Assembly (NCBI RefSeq): GCF_015832195.1
Contig: NC_052028.1
Span: 11,141,501-11,205,500, forward strand
Source: Motacilla alba alba
Taxonomy: Eukaryota > Chordata > Aves > Passeriformes > Motacillidae
Reading direction: 5' to 3'
Length of the DNA: 64,000 bases
In this document: positions 51,901-64,000 of the stretch, one piece after another
How positions within the stretch are numbered: position 1 is the first letter of the stretch
Layout: every line of letters starts with the position of its first letter
Position numbers and translations under genes: made by a program
Notes under the pieces: generated by a model
What the model was told of the DNA's origin: nothing
Database searches by the model: none
Seen by the model: only the letters and a program-made list of their open reading frames with translations

Positions 51901-54900
51901 GGAGTTATTCTTATTGACACTCATGTGAGAAAAGAATTAGGTTTTTACACTTGTTGAAAGAGTTTTCACTTCATTCATGGTCAGTTCTGGTCTTTAAAGT
52001 CATCATTTGGCAATTTGCTACTTGTGGTTCTCTTTTGTCATCCATAATTCTACCAAAGAAAAACACACACACTGGAGAAAACTATCACGGGCAGGACAAC
52101 CAGCCAAGTCATAAAACAAGACCTTTTATTCCTCCCTTGGTGCAGAAAGAACACTATGTACTGACTGAGTCCCAAATCATAAAGGCCTAAATTCTTTAAA
52201 TCTTCCCAAATAGAATTAAAAGTGACAAATTTATTACATAACTGGGATGATATATCTGCCACAGTGGCTAGGGACTGGCCTATTTGAGTCCAAAGCAAAA
52301 ATAACCACATACCACTCTGAGGAATTGTCAGTGCCCACTTTCCCTTTTAGAATAATCTTCACATAGTAAAATTGCAAAAAATTATCACAGTCTACTAGAG
52401 AGCACACACTGAGTACTGTCTCACTGACCACTTGTAAACTGGCAATTCTTCAAAGCTACACAGAAACTGAAAAACAAAGATGATTATTTGGATGTGCTGA
52501 AAATGCACACACCAAAATGAGCTCTCCACTAAAAACAAAAATAAAAGAAAGTTGTGTCCACAGATAGAAAAATTTAGAAGCAGTTAGGGATTCTGTGAGG
52601 GAATTTGCACATATTAATCTGAATGAGGAGCTGAAAAAAAAGGATTAGTTGAGGTTGGAGCTTATTTTTTCCTGATCAGATAGTGAGGTCTTTTGGGTAA
52701 AAGACAAGTTTTGTTATACATCCATGTATAATGGATGTTAGGATGTTAGGAATATTGCTGCAACTGCACTATGGTGAATGGCAAATTGCAGGACATGGAA
52801 AGACACATTAGGATAAAAAAAATAGTATTTTTATTGAAGAAAATCATTTGCTTATTCATATGACAATGCAATTATTGTCTATATTCCTCTTACACTGACA
52901 TTGCTGTGTAAGGATGTGGTTTCATAATCAGTTTAATCCAATCTAAAACTGCACTGTCACCAAAATGGGCTGTCCCACCTTCTGCCCTGGGCAGGCTGAA
53001 GAATGGGAGATAGTGGCCATTCAGCATAGATCACCTCAGTCTGATCATGAAAGTGCACCCAAGGTAAAACACTGCATCCACAACAGAGCAGTAAACACCA
53101 ACCTGAGTGGGTCCTAGAATGCCCTGATAACTCACTGTATTGTGATCTGCATCAAGTGTTTGGCCACTGAATTTGTGTTTGTGTGGCTACACACACAGAG
53201 GGGCTGTGAGCCAGCTGTGGGGAGCTCAGTCACAGTTTATAACATCAACAACTCCCTCCTTTCTCTGTTTTTTTCTATGAGCCAGCTGCTGATCTCTGGT
53301 GCTACGAGTCTGATCCTGTCACAGGCAATGCTTAATAACACCGAGCTAATTTTAGATTCTTGGGTACAGAGGTGATTGAGGAAAATAATGCTGCTGTCTC
53401 ACTTTCAGAAAAAAAAATAGGAATGCCATGGATTCACCATAAATATGCACAGAGTGGAAAAAGGACATCTTTTCCCATACTAACTCTGTCCAATTGTATG
53501 GTTGGGACATTCCCAAGCTGCCATGTACAATTTGAATTTGTCCACAGTGAGTTTTGAACAGTAATTTGCTAATTCCTTTCAACCGTGCTGTCCAGAGGTT
53601 TAGTTGTAAAATCTCCAGCAGTAGTTGGATATTGTAATACTTCATTCCCTACCCTGTATTTATTACAGCAGGGATCAGGAGATAAAAGGAAGTGCTGTTC
53701 TCTCCTCACTCTCCTCTATGGTGTGCTTTTAAAGTACAGCTGTCTACCAGATGCAAGAAAATTAAGACATTTAATTTCCTTTCTCTGTGCATACCTGCAG
53801 TTAATGTTAATGGCAGCTAAGTATGAAGATGGGAAGGGAGCTACTGTGAACAGATTGAGCACAACAGCTCACCCATTTCAAATAAATCTGGTTGTTTCAA
53901 GAAGAAAGGCAGAAAAACCGTCACATCACATCGCACTTATCCTTCAGCATGAGACGTACAAATTCATACTTGATTGACTTCAGAGCCACTGTGGACACCA
54001 TGTGCTGAACAGTGTTAACCCTTAAATGTGTCCCATCCAAACCCAATAAAATTTCACAGCTATGTTATATAAAATGCAGTTGTTGACTGCATGTATTTTA
54101 AGCTTCCCATCCTCAATAGCTTCCTAGAAATTACTTTTTTTAAAAATCTTTTCCATGTTTTGTCATTGTAGGTTTTAGTTTACTTGGATTACTAGGTGTT
54201 CTGTTCCCACAAAACAGCAAATCAAGCTCCTTTTCCAGTTCCAGCTGAAATTCTGAAGGATGTACGAATTAAAACAAATTTTAACATCTGTCTCAGAGTG
54301 CTTTTGACAAATTTAATAGTGCTTCCAACCTATCAGTGACTTATGATGCTATTGTCAGCCTTTATGATGTATCCAAATAACTAAAAGATGTTTCCAAATA
54401 ATACACACTTGTCAAAAAAGACATGTATGTCCATTTTATCTGATATGGGTTTTGAATATATTAAGAATTTTTTGGGGATCATTTACCATGACCTAGAGTC
54501 AAGTTAGTGACACAGAGGAATTACAGGATTAAATTTCCTACTCCAGATACACTATGAATCCAATTCATTGCTATGCTGAAATCTGCTATTCTCTTGTTCA
54601 AAGCACAGAATTGGTTGTTCATGGTTGATTGAGATATTAAACCAATTAATCTGCAGTTCTACAGAGGTAGATTTCAAGGTTAATTGTAGAATTTCATTGT
54701 ACCTAGACTCTTTGAGCTTCCAAGTGTTATTGCCCTAAATTTGAACTGTTTCCTTTCATATAAAAACTACGTTCTCTCCACAAAATCTGTGGTTCAAGGC
54801 ACAAGCCACAAAAAAATTTCATCACAAATGTTCTCTGTCTTTTAAATAGTGCATATTCATGATTGCAATATAGACTTTCAAATTCAAGAACTTAAAAACT

Positions 54901-54931
54901 TAAGTTATGTTGCCTAAATAATCCTGTGTGA

Positions 54932-54957
54932 CTGATTTGTGTCTCTGATTTGTGTCT
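54932..54957 (+). repeat. 13-bp tandem duplication
   Basis: Two perfect adjacent copies of CTGATTTGTGTCT. Confidence 0.95.
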
Positions 54958-57304
54958 CTGTATAATTCAATGACTGCACACACACTTTTCGAGTCACAAC
55001 ATTTCTTAGTGATTTTTAAAGCTTTCTTTCAGAAGATATGTTCTGTGAAAATTCAAGTTCCACATTATAAAATCTTAACAGGACACCATAAACTATCATA
55101 AAATCAAGGATACATGTAGAAGTTCTTCCAGGATTTGGAGAACAGACACAGGACACATTCCTAACACTGAGGCTGCACTCCACCATTCTACACAGCACTC
55201 CACACCTGGCACAGGGATTCAGCTGGGTCCTGCAGTGCTCCAGGGTTTTACCTGGACTCCTGGATAGGCCACTGCAGTTATCAAACAAACTCTGCTTCCA
55301 CCTCATTGGGATGGGTGGCAGCTCCTGAAAACAGCTTTGGAAAAGTATTTCTTGTTAACTGGGTGAGGTTTCTGTTTTTCAGGCTCTGAGCTCCCACAGA
55401 ACACGGCCTGTGGCTCCACAGAGGAAGGACACAAGCAGGCAGCTGTTCCTGTGTGCTGTACCTACACCCATGCATGGCAATGCTTTCCTGTTTGCTCTTC
55501 CCACTGCACATTTTTAAGCTGGATTGAGAGAACCATTCAGGAAAATTTAATAATCCACCACAGTTTGCACCTCAAAGGTCTGGTCACTTACAATATTTTT
55601 ATTATTCCTGTATATTAGTTTGTAGAGTTTAATCCTTAGCACTTTTTTTGTATTTTCATTCTGCCACTGCTGAACACAAACACACACAGGTCTCCCCAGA
55701 AAGACCCAAATCATTATGAAATTCCCAATACACTACGCAGTTATTAGCTTCCAGTTGTTCATTGATGTCAAATTCAGAACACAGATTAAATGTGTTGTTA
55801 TTATCTTATTAGCTGTTTGTGCTTTGTTAAAACACAATCACTCCTAATTTGCAGAGACGTGAATACACAAATCTGGAGTGTATGTATATCTGTATTTGTC
55901 ACATCTACAAAAGACTGTGAAGCAATTTTTTAAAATTAAACTAAGATATTATTCTCCATATCACCATGTATCACATTGGATTTTAAAGGCAGAGTATAAA
56001 CAGTTCTTTCCAACTTCTAAAGTCCACCGGGTATTTAGACCAGAGAGCAGGAAATATTAGATATGAACTCATGGAAATAGCACTACAGAAATACATGTAT
56101 TACCTATATCCTCTATATCCTATTGCATTTTATTTATATCTAATACACACATATGCCATATAAAAAGATGAAAACATGCAGGCAAAAAAAATAGTAAATT
56201 ATAAAGAACTGCTTTACAACAACTGAGCAACAGTAAATATTTACATCTTCTTTTACTGACTATACAAGAGCACTCAATGTAATTGCTCACATTAAAATTG
56301 AAACTCCACTGAAGTTTTCTAACAACCTAACCTCTTGCAATTTTTTACAGGATTATGAAACAGCAATAGGATTTTTTTAATATATTGGGGAATTGTCACA
56401 AAGTGTTTATTTGTTAAATCTTCCAGTAGTTCTCAGGAAAAACATAAATTTGGGAGAGTTAATTATTATATCTAATAATTGTAAATCTATCCCCAAATGA
56501 TCCAGTTAGTGTAGATTAGAAAAGTCTGGGACAATCACTCTAGTTAATATGCTTACACTGAGCACGAGGAAGGCCCATGTAGCACTGCTTGCGCTTCCTT
56601 CACTTCAATCTCAGTTGATAACTTGGACCTGAAGTTTGCAATTTTGACAAAAAGGAATATTCAGCCAGAAAAGAATAATAAAATACATTTTTCAGGATCT
56701 CTCTGCACATTTTTAATCTACTCTCTGCAATCATACAACTCTTAAAATATTATGCTTTCTGACTTCACCAAGGAATAGATTTTGGAAGATTTACAAACTC
56801 TGTTACCTTCTCCTTTGGCTGTTTTAGTGAGTCTCTGCAACATTGTTATTCTTACTACAGAAAAAACCCACCATGGAAATGTGGTTATTTTGGTGAAGTT
56901 CTTCAGTCTACTGATTACCAGTTCCCAATGAATCTAGATTATTTATTTATATTTAAAATAGGAGCCTAAACTATTAGTACAAGCATTTTATATGTTCTCA
57001 ATGGTGTATCTATCCAGTGATGTGTACAGGAACAGTCTGTTCTTTGAAATCCATTTTTAAATTAAGACTCAAATCATGGATCTTTTTCACAACATTTTTT
57101 ACCCAGAATGCTAGAAATATTCAAGATCAAGTATTGCAAGAAAATTTAGAATAATAAACCCCCTCTGATTTCAGCACAGAAGCAATCAGTCAGGGACATA
57201 TTTGAGATTTCAGATTAATTTTGACAATGTCACTGATGAAACCAGAAGGTGTCAACACTAATATTCTTGTTACAACTGCTAAAAGCAAATCAGATCATAA
57301 TGTT

Positions 57305-57333
57305 GGGGGAAGGGGGGGGATGGGGGGGAGGGG
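57305..57333 (+). other. Potential G-quadruplex
   Basis: Four G runs of 5, 8, 7 and 4 bases on the plus strand are separated by loops of two, two and one bases (AA, AT, A). Short loops and long tracts make this a very strong G4-forming pattern, isolated in AT-rich sequence. Confidence 0.85.
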
Positions 57334-57412
57334 AAGAAAACCAGAACCCAAAACACACAAAATTACAGTAATATTAGAAATAAGTGTGAAAAAACCTTGA
57401 GTTCCTGGGAAC

Positions 57413-57438
57413 TGCAGTCTATATCTGCAGCCTATATC
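57413..57438 (+). repeat. 13-bp imperfect tandem duplication
   Basis: TGCAGTCTATATC is followed directly by TGCAGCCTATATC, with one mismatch. Confidence 0.9.
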
Positions 57439-58986
57439 TGTGTAATACACCAAGTGGCAAAATAAAATCTCTGCCAACTGTTAGAAAAATCAAGATGTGA
57501 ATTTCAGCAAAAAATAAAAGATGACATTCCTGAGATGCAGGGAAAGTTCAGCCAAAGCAGTTAAAGAGCAGTTCCTGTTCGAGGTTCTGGGACATTTCCT
57601 GGCTAAAGCATCTCCAGTTTCCCACACAGCTAAAACTGAACAAATCAAACTCTGCAGCCCAGGAAGCTCAGGATTAGACTGGGGAAGAAATGTGCTCATT
57701 TACTTTGATCAGATTCCACCTTGACAAATATTTCTCATCTTGACCTGATGATTACACCCACAAGTGCAAGGCAAGCACTGTGTTAGTGCTGGCAGTGCTG
57801 GATACTGTTGGCACCAGAGTGGGATTGGTGCTGAAAGATCCACATGTAGCATATCTGGGTGTGACCTACCCCCACAGCATCACCCCAGTTCCAATAGCAA
57901 GAGGCAATTTTGTAATGCGATCAAGTGTTATGAAGACAAAAGGGAAATGCTATTAAAAGGTTCAAAATAATCCCAAAGCTATGATTTCTAGACATTAAAT
58001 ACAGAGTTTAATTTTTGTTAGCGTGATTTTTGCATACAAAATGGTATAAGTTTTGCCATGTTTGACCAGCAAAAAAAGGAGATAATCACATTACTCCCCA
58101 ACTCATCTCTCTAGGTTCAAGCAGATCTCTGTCTGTCTCATGTTTTCCAGCTGTGTTCTAGACAGTACCTTTTCCTATAAAAAGCTTTCACTGCCTTTTC
58201 AGGAACAGCAAGACTGGCCCAGGGCTTCTCAGCACTCCAGTACAACCAAGAAACCCTGGCATGTGAGAGTGACAAGGGCACACCTTTCCCGGGAAGGGGA
58301 AAAAAGGAGGAGAAAACAAGGCAGAGATCTGAAAAGGGAACAAAACTTGGCTTCTTCTGGCACTGTTCAAAGGGATGAGATGATATAAATGGGGTGACAG
58401 GCTTTGCAAAGGGCTCTGTGCTGTCACACCTGCAGTGACTGTGTTACACACACCAGCTTCTCCTGAGGCTGCAGCAAGAACCTGCCGGTGCTCTGCCAGT
58501 GGCTCAGGGCTCTTGGTGGCTGCCCCTAATTCTCTGGCTGCCTTGGGAGACCACTGCTCTGCCCGGGCCTCCTGTGGCTCTGAAGAAAGGCACGGAAAAG
58601 GCAGTTTCTATGCAAGTGTAATGAGAAAAGTCGCTGCAATTCATTCTGTGAGCTACTCATCTACCATTAGAGGTCACTGTCCTGCCTGGGACCCAGCTCT
58701 TAGCTCCAGGTCATGTGGACGCTCATGGGAGGCATTTGAATGCCTAATAAACACTAAAGATACAAGCTACTATTTAAATCAACATTAAAAAGAGCTCGTC
58801 GATATACAAGTCCTATAGGAAACTGAAAAATAAGCAATAAAAATGAAGGCTGCCTAGTAGAACATGGTAATTATATGTGCTCAAAGGTCAATAAGGTGTT
58901 GAGTAGATGGTCTTACAATAATTCAGAAAACCATTTAGCCAAAGAAATACTGCCTTTAAAATGCTTCTCTTTTTAACATAGAGTTT

Positions 58987-59010
58987 TAATTATTGATTAA
59001 TTATTAATTA
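58987..59010. promoter_or_regulatory. Cluster of three TAATTA homeodomain cores
   Basis: TAATTA occurs at 58987-58992, 58998-59003 and 59005-59010 within an ATTA-rich stretch. It could be a homeodomain-binding cluster or just a decayed AT microsatellite. Confidence 0.3.
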
Positions 59011-59799
59011 TTATGTACTTTCAGCAAGAGAGCTGAATCTGAATGCAATGCCTCAGATGAGTACAGAGGACACAGCAAAAACAAAGATGATGACCTAAAA
59101 TTTTGTATCCCAATCCACTAAAATCTGATGTGAAACTGGAAATCTGAAAGCCAATATCAAACCAAACAGGAGAGCAATGATTACTGCATTCAGTCATTCA
59201 CACTGAAGGCAGAGAGACAAGAACATTTCCCTTCTGGAAATTTTTTTTAGTTCGCCCTAATGCCTTGAGAAAAGGATTCTCTTAGTTACTGTAGTTTGTA
59301 TACCAGTACCTCACACATACAACAACATGAAGAAAACTCAATATTTGTTCATATAAATAACCATTTAGTGCTTTATGATACTCTTTGGATTAAACCCAAA
59401 GTTACTGGAAAGAGTTTCCTGAAATTCATTATAACTACTGTAAAATACTGTCATGGGTTTATCATCCAATGATCCAGAATCCAATTTATTCCATTTATCC
59501 CTGAGTTATATGGTTCTTAATGAATTTTATTGAAGCATAAATGCATGTACTATAAGTTAAGAGCATCAAAACATAAAGATGGCAAATATGGCATTCACTT
59601 GCTTCCCAGTTTTAATTAGGTCTACTGGGAGTATTTTAGCATAACATATTTCAGCTGTAAAAAACACCACCTTTACAGATGAACATCCCCAGCTAGGCAC
59701 CTGCAATGTTTTATCATCGTGCTCAGAATTGTTTCTCAGCAGTGAATACTTCATCACTAGAAAGAAACTCAATAACAGGTTTTAAACAAAGGTTACGAG

Positions 59800-59831
59800 C
59801 ACTGTGCACCAAGTCCACTGTGCACCAAGTC
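59800..59831 (+). repeat. 16-bp tandem duplication (2 copies)
   Basis: Two perfect adjacent copies of CACTGTGCACCAAGTC. Confidence 0.95.
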
Positions 59832-62800
59832 CTTACAGGCTGATATGTTTGTAAAATTTAGTCACCCTTATTCTGCTACAGAGTAAAATCTCAAGGAGCA
59901 GAGACATCTCTGGCTGTAACTGGCCCCTCCCCAGTTAATATTCTGATGCCTCATCATGTTCTGTATAATTCACTTTCATCACATCTGCACAGATGTTGGG
60001 CTGGCCACGAGAAGTGACATTCAAGATACACAATGAAAACATTTTCCTTGACTTCTCAGGCAGTGATGTCAGGTTGCGGTACCACCCCTGGGAAAAGAGA
60101 ATCAGGAACTGCCATAATGGTTCTCATTAAGTGGAATAGTCTTGGATTATGGAAATGGCAATTCTAGGAAGATTATAAAGTTAATGTTTTCATTAGTCTT
60201 CAAGTCCTACTGCTGAATTCATCCTCACATACTTATTAAACAATACTTATCTTTTATTGCAATAATGAAAATAAGGAAGTGTAACTCCCACTCCCTAATA
60301 CCCTGTTCTCCTCCTACAATGGAGACTAAGCTATAAAAAAGTTGGCAAACTTGGCTATAGAACTTATAAAGATACTTTAATCACAGTTACAGACAATAGA
60401 CAATTTTTTCCCAGGACATTTCGGGTAAGCTTGGGTGTTAATCACACATTTCCATTAAACATCTCAATTTTGAACATCTCTTCAAAAGACTATTTCATAA
60501 ATGAACATAAGGTGAATCTGCAGAGAATTCAAAAAGCCAAAAATAAATATCACTGTCATATTAACAAGTCCCCAAAAATGACGAGAGAGGATAGATTTAA
60601 CTTTTTTCTTTTGATGTTGTTCTTTGTATTAAATTACAGAACCTTTCAGGAATAAAAAGGAGGGGGGAAAGAAAAAAATCACTGGAAGTTGCACCTTTTT
60701 AAGTCTTTTTTTCAATGTAACAAATACTTGCCAGGCTTTAGTCCAATTACTCATACTAGGAGGAATTCAAAATGTCATTCCAGTTGAAAACAACTTTGAA
60801 AAATGAGAAACTTTTGCAGATAGGCCAAAACATTTAGGTAAGTCAGTTATGTAAAGCTCATACATTTTTTCAATTGCTGATAGACAACGATAGGGCGTTT
60901 GTCTGGGTTTTTAATATTTATATAACAAATATTTGTTTATTAGAAATGTTATCTATTTTTCTATATTTATATATTCTATATAGAATATGTACCTGTGAGT
61001 ACAGGTTTACTACCAAGGAGTTACTGACACGTGTGGACAAATACACACGCTCCTGGCAGCGTGATAAAATGATGATGTTGCTGAGGGAATAACCTGACTG
61101 ACAAAATCCAAACCGTCTTTCTGTGATCTAGTGCTGGTTTTAATTATATAAATCCCCAAAACACTCTGCATTAAGAGGAAACTTTATACTTTGAAGCCTT
61201 TGTTATTGTTTCTCATGCTCTCTTCCAATTACTAATAATATCCAGTTCTATCATAGTTAAGTATTTGAAGTTAAGTGGTAGTAAAGTGTATCTGAAGAAG
61301 GGAACCAGACAAGGTGTTGAAGGAAGTCCTTGGCACATCACTAAGTCAAATGTAGAAAGTGGGGCAGAATACATTTGTCCTAACAGATTTGCCTCTAAGA
61401 ATTGTACACCTTGTTTTAAAAAATCCCTCATTCGGTGCTAGCAGAAACTCTGTATGTGCTTCATTATTATGAAAGGAAATGTAGAAGAAGTACCTGAGCT
61501 TAATGAGATTTTGGAAAATAAATATACATCTTGAGTTGCATGTGTGGTGCTGCTTTTTAATGAGTTTAACTTTTGGTATATAAATAAATACTCCGTTAGA
61601 TACCATCTGAATGATGTGCAAATTAAAAGAGGCATAGGGTAAGTGCTTCAATGCAAAATTTCATTCTTTTTACAGTGCAGTATTTGTTGTTTGTTATCTT
61701 CTGTAGGCGGCAACTGATCATTATTTCCAGGCTGTGCTTAGGGAAATCATGAAGTATTTGTTTTAGATAATGATGTGCAGCATTCATGGCTACTTGTGAC
61801 TTTGAAAAACTGAAATTAAAGATCTTGAAATATCAAACTTATCATTAAAATATTCTTCATCACTCAAGACTTTTGCTAGCTTCATTTTCATGTAATTGGG
61901 AAAAAATGTTTTCTTGAATGCTTTGCAGTATGATTTAAGTTAAGCATAAGTTCACTTATCTCAGTGGATATAATTTGATTTCGTAAGAACTGAAGAACAC
62001 TGCACCAGACTGGTGAGCTGCTCTTCTGACCTGCAGAGGGCCGAGCATCAGGGAGCCAGAAGCTTCGATTCCCTTAAACTACTGAGTAAACAACTACAGC
62101 CTCGTTTATCAAACCCACTTTTCCTCCACCTTCAGCTAACTCTTCCACTTAATTAACTGGCCGTGGTCTTTCTTCCAGACTTTTTATGCTGGTAATGTGA
62201 AAATGTAAACCAATGGCAGCAAGAAAATTGTCAGCTTTTGAAAGGTGCTGCCAGAGACTTTGGCCACATGCAAATACTTTCAATGCTCTACTAAGAAGGA
62301 AACTATATACAAGGTGACTTATAAATTTTAGAGCCAGGATATTATACTTAACTTTGTCTTTTATTCTGAGGAACATGCCCACTGTCACTTCTCATGTCCA
62401 TAAATGCATGGATTTATGTCTTTTTTTTTATTATTTTCCTTTCATGCTGCTATGATTCAGCAAAGTACATAGCATCTGCTTCTTTAATAACTTAAAAAGA
62501 GATTAACTAAAAATTTTAGGGTTTGGGGGGGGTTTTAGTAACAAACATTAAACTATTTTCTTTGTTTTAATACTTTCTGAGCCTGTGTGGCTCACTTCTT
62601 AGCCTATTTCTCTCCTCCAACTAGCTGTTCAACTTAATGGAATTACTGTCACTCAGTTTGATAAATTGGGTCAGGGAGGGTCAGGAGTCCAAAGCAGCCA
62701 AACTCACTTCAGAAATGGCAGGAGAAATTCACTGTTATGGGCACAGGTTAGAGGCCAGAAGACACTGAAGCATGGCAAAGTTTAGTGGTATTTGAATGGC

Positions 62801-64000
62801 ATTATCCTTGTTGTGACACAAAGCAGAATTAGTAGCCAAGGGCTGGGACCCAGACACATGAGGTGTGTAGCAACACAGAATCAAAAATTATCTCTGTCCA
62901 GAGAGAGCTTGTCATCCATGCAAAGAGATGGGAGACAGGTGAGTAACCACATGCAGAGCACAACGAAACAAGCACATCCAGATATTGCCTGTTAGTGTCA
63001 TAAACTGTGGTGCAAGTACATCAACAACCTAAGTGCAGCCAATTATTTTTACAAACATTGCTGGAAATGGGATTCTTAAAGAGAAATACAAAGTTGTATT
63101 TGAGAATATCCTTCTGAACACTGATTAATAAAAAGACTTCTCCCAGCTATATTAGAATTACAGAATTTTAAAATGCCCTTTTTTTTTCTCCTTGGAGAGC
63201 TTTCAAAGTACTATTCAAATGCAGGCTCATTTCCCATAAATTCATAAAGGAACATCTGGACTTAAAATATCCTTTCATCCTTTGCACAACATTTTAACAC
63301 TTTCCCCTGATACTACTTTTGCCTTCCTTCTTGGATTTATTATCTCCTAAGTAATTACCTTTTGTTTCTCTTAGGTGTAATCACTGCTTGGGTCAACATT
63401 TTCAAGAAGCTCTCACAGCTTTAAAAATGTGGTAATCAACATTTTCAGATCATTATTTGCTGTGCTTTTCCTCCTTGCCTCCTCTGCAATGGCTGCCAAA
63501 GGATTTGTTCTAGCTGTCTGGGTTCTGCATGTGTATTCAACTGCCTCCTTTTCATCTTCCAGGGTTGGATATTCTCTGCTTTTAATTTAAAATTGATCTC
63601 TAATCGTTAAATTGACTTAAGCACACAAGAAGAGAGTCAATAGGAAGGAAGCTATGATGGAGAACAGGCAAGATTCTTCCACTTAGACATTCAGCTGATG
63701 GCTACACTGTTGGTTTATGCAAAAGTATCCTCCCAGAACTCCCTCTTCATATATCACACAAACAGCAAAGAAGTCCCATAAACCTTTGGGTTCACACACA
63801 AGGTTCTTGCAGCACTATTCCTCTGCAAAGCAGGTATTTACAAGCTTCACAGAAAAGCACAGAGAGCACCTGTAAAACCCTTTAGCTATCCTAGGAGATC
63901 TGTGGCCATGGTTACACAGCTGCTTTAATCCAGCATAAACCCAGTCTGCCAGGGAAATGGGGGACTTCTAAATTCCCCTTTCTATGAAACTGCTCCTTCT

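Larger units (their letters stand above)
42458..57304. other. Upstream flank of ADAMTS2, third block
   Basis: Intergenic, AT-rich, no recognised exon. It holds a CpG-bearing patch with palindrome and SOX-like motif (43140-43330), a MIR-type SINE (44378-44580), imperfect or perfect tandem duplications (44833-44893, 48841-48903, 54932-54957), an ancient repeat relic (45961-46033) and a T-run near 49495. Confidence 0.65.
57334..64000. other. Upstream flank of ADAMTS2, distal block
   Basis: Intergenic. No exon or RNA gene recognised up to the window end. It contains two tandem copies of a 16-mer (59800-59831), a TAATTA cluster (58987-59010), and a patch with five scattered CpGs (about 61980-62170). 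A mildly GC-richer stretch at 58430-58740 gives a 117-codon open frame with no known domain. Confidence 0.65.

Noticed and set aside
58435..58788. 117-codon plus-strand frame in a GC-richer stretch
   Set aside because: Low-information Ser/Ala/Cys-rich product, no domain, no splice context.
26181..64000. Search for RUFY1 or another neighbouring gene upstream of ADAMTS2
   Set aside because: No peptide resembling RUN, FYVE or coiled-coil segments was seen. Neighbour synteny is from memory of mammals only.
1..64000. CRISPR arrays, tRNA/rRNA genes, bacterial operons
   Set aside because: No regularly spaced direct repeats, no cloverleaf-type sequence noticed and no prokaryotic coding density. The window is vertebrate.

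Overview
The window is vertebrate nuclear DNA, most likely from a bird. It is AT-rich, has long noncoding stretches and few repeats, carries an identifiable CR1 LINE tail, and contains one gene start whose exons match amniote ADAMTS2 (procollagen I N-proteinase). No bacterial or phage gene organisation is present. The species call is inference; a passerine is possible, because the repeat at 5565-6100 resembles one I recall from songbird genomes.

Only one protein-coding gene can be supported: the 5' end of ADAMTS2 on the minus strand. Exon 1 (25512-25599) encodes the start codon and a compact signal peptide. Intron 1 is 958 bp. Exon 2 (24192-24553) encodes the first part of the ADAMTS propeptide. 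The two exons join in frame (phase 1) to give 150 codons. From 24191 down to base 1 the window lies inside intron 2 and does not reach exon 3. A CpG island (about 24750-26180) covers exon 1, intron 1 and the promoter, which has GC boxes and an exact PBX/PREP-type site (25851-25860).

From about 26.2 to 64 kb the sequence is the upstream flank of ADAMTS2. I recognise no coding exon there. In mammals the next gene upstream is, from memory, RUFY1; none of it is visible here. The flank holds ancient SINE/repeat fragments (27.9, 44.4 and 46.0 kb), an AT-rich hairpin (31.2 kb), a T6G-type low-complexity tract (42.4 kb), a strong potential G-quadruplex (57.3 kb), several short tandem duplications, and a few CpG-bearing or homeodomain-motif patches that are candidate regulatory elements.

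No undescribed multi-gene system is visible. The points most worth checking are the ADAMTS2 start region (furin-like motif inside the propeptide, upstream ORF, intron-retention ORF) and the candidate regulatory patches.
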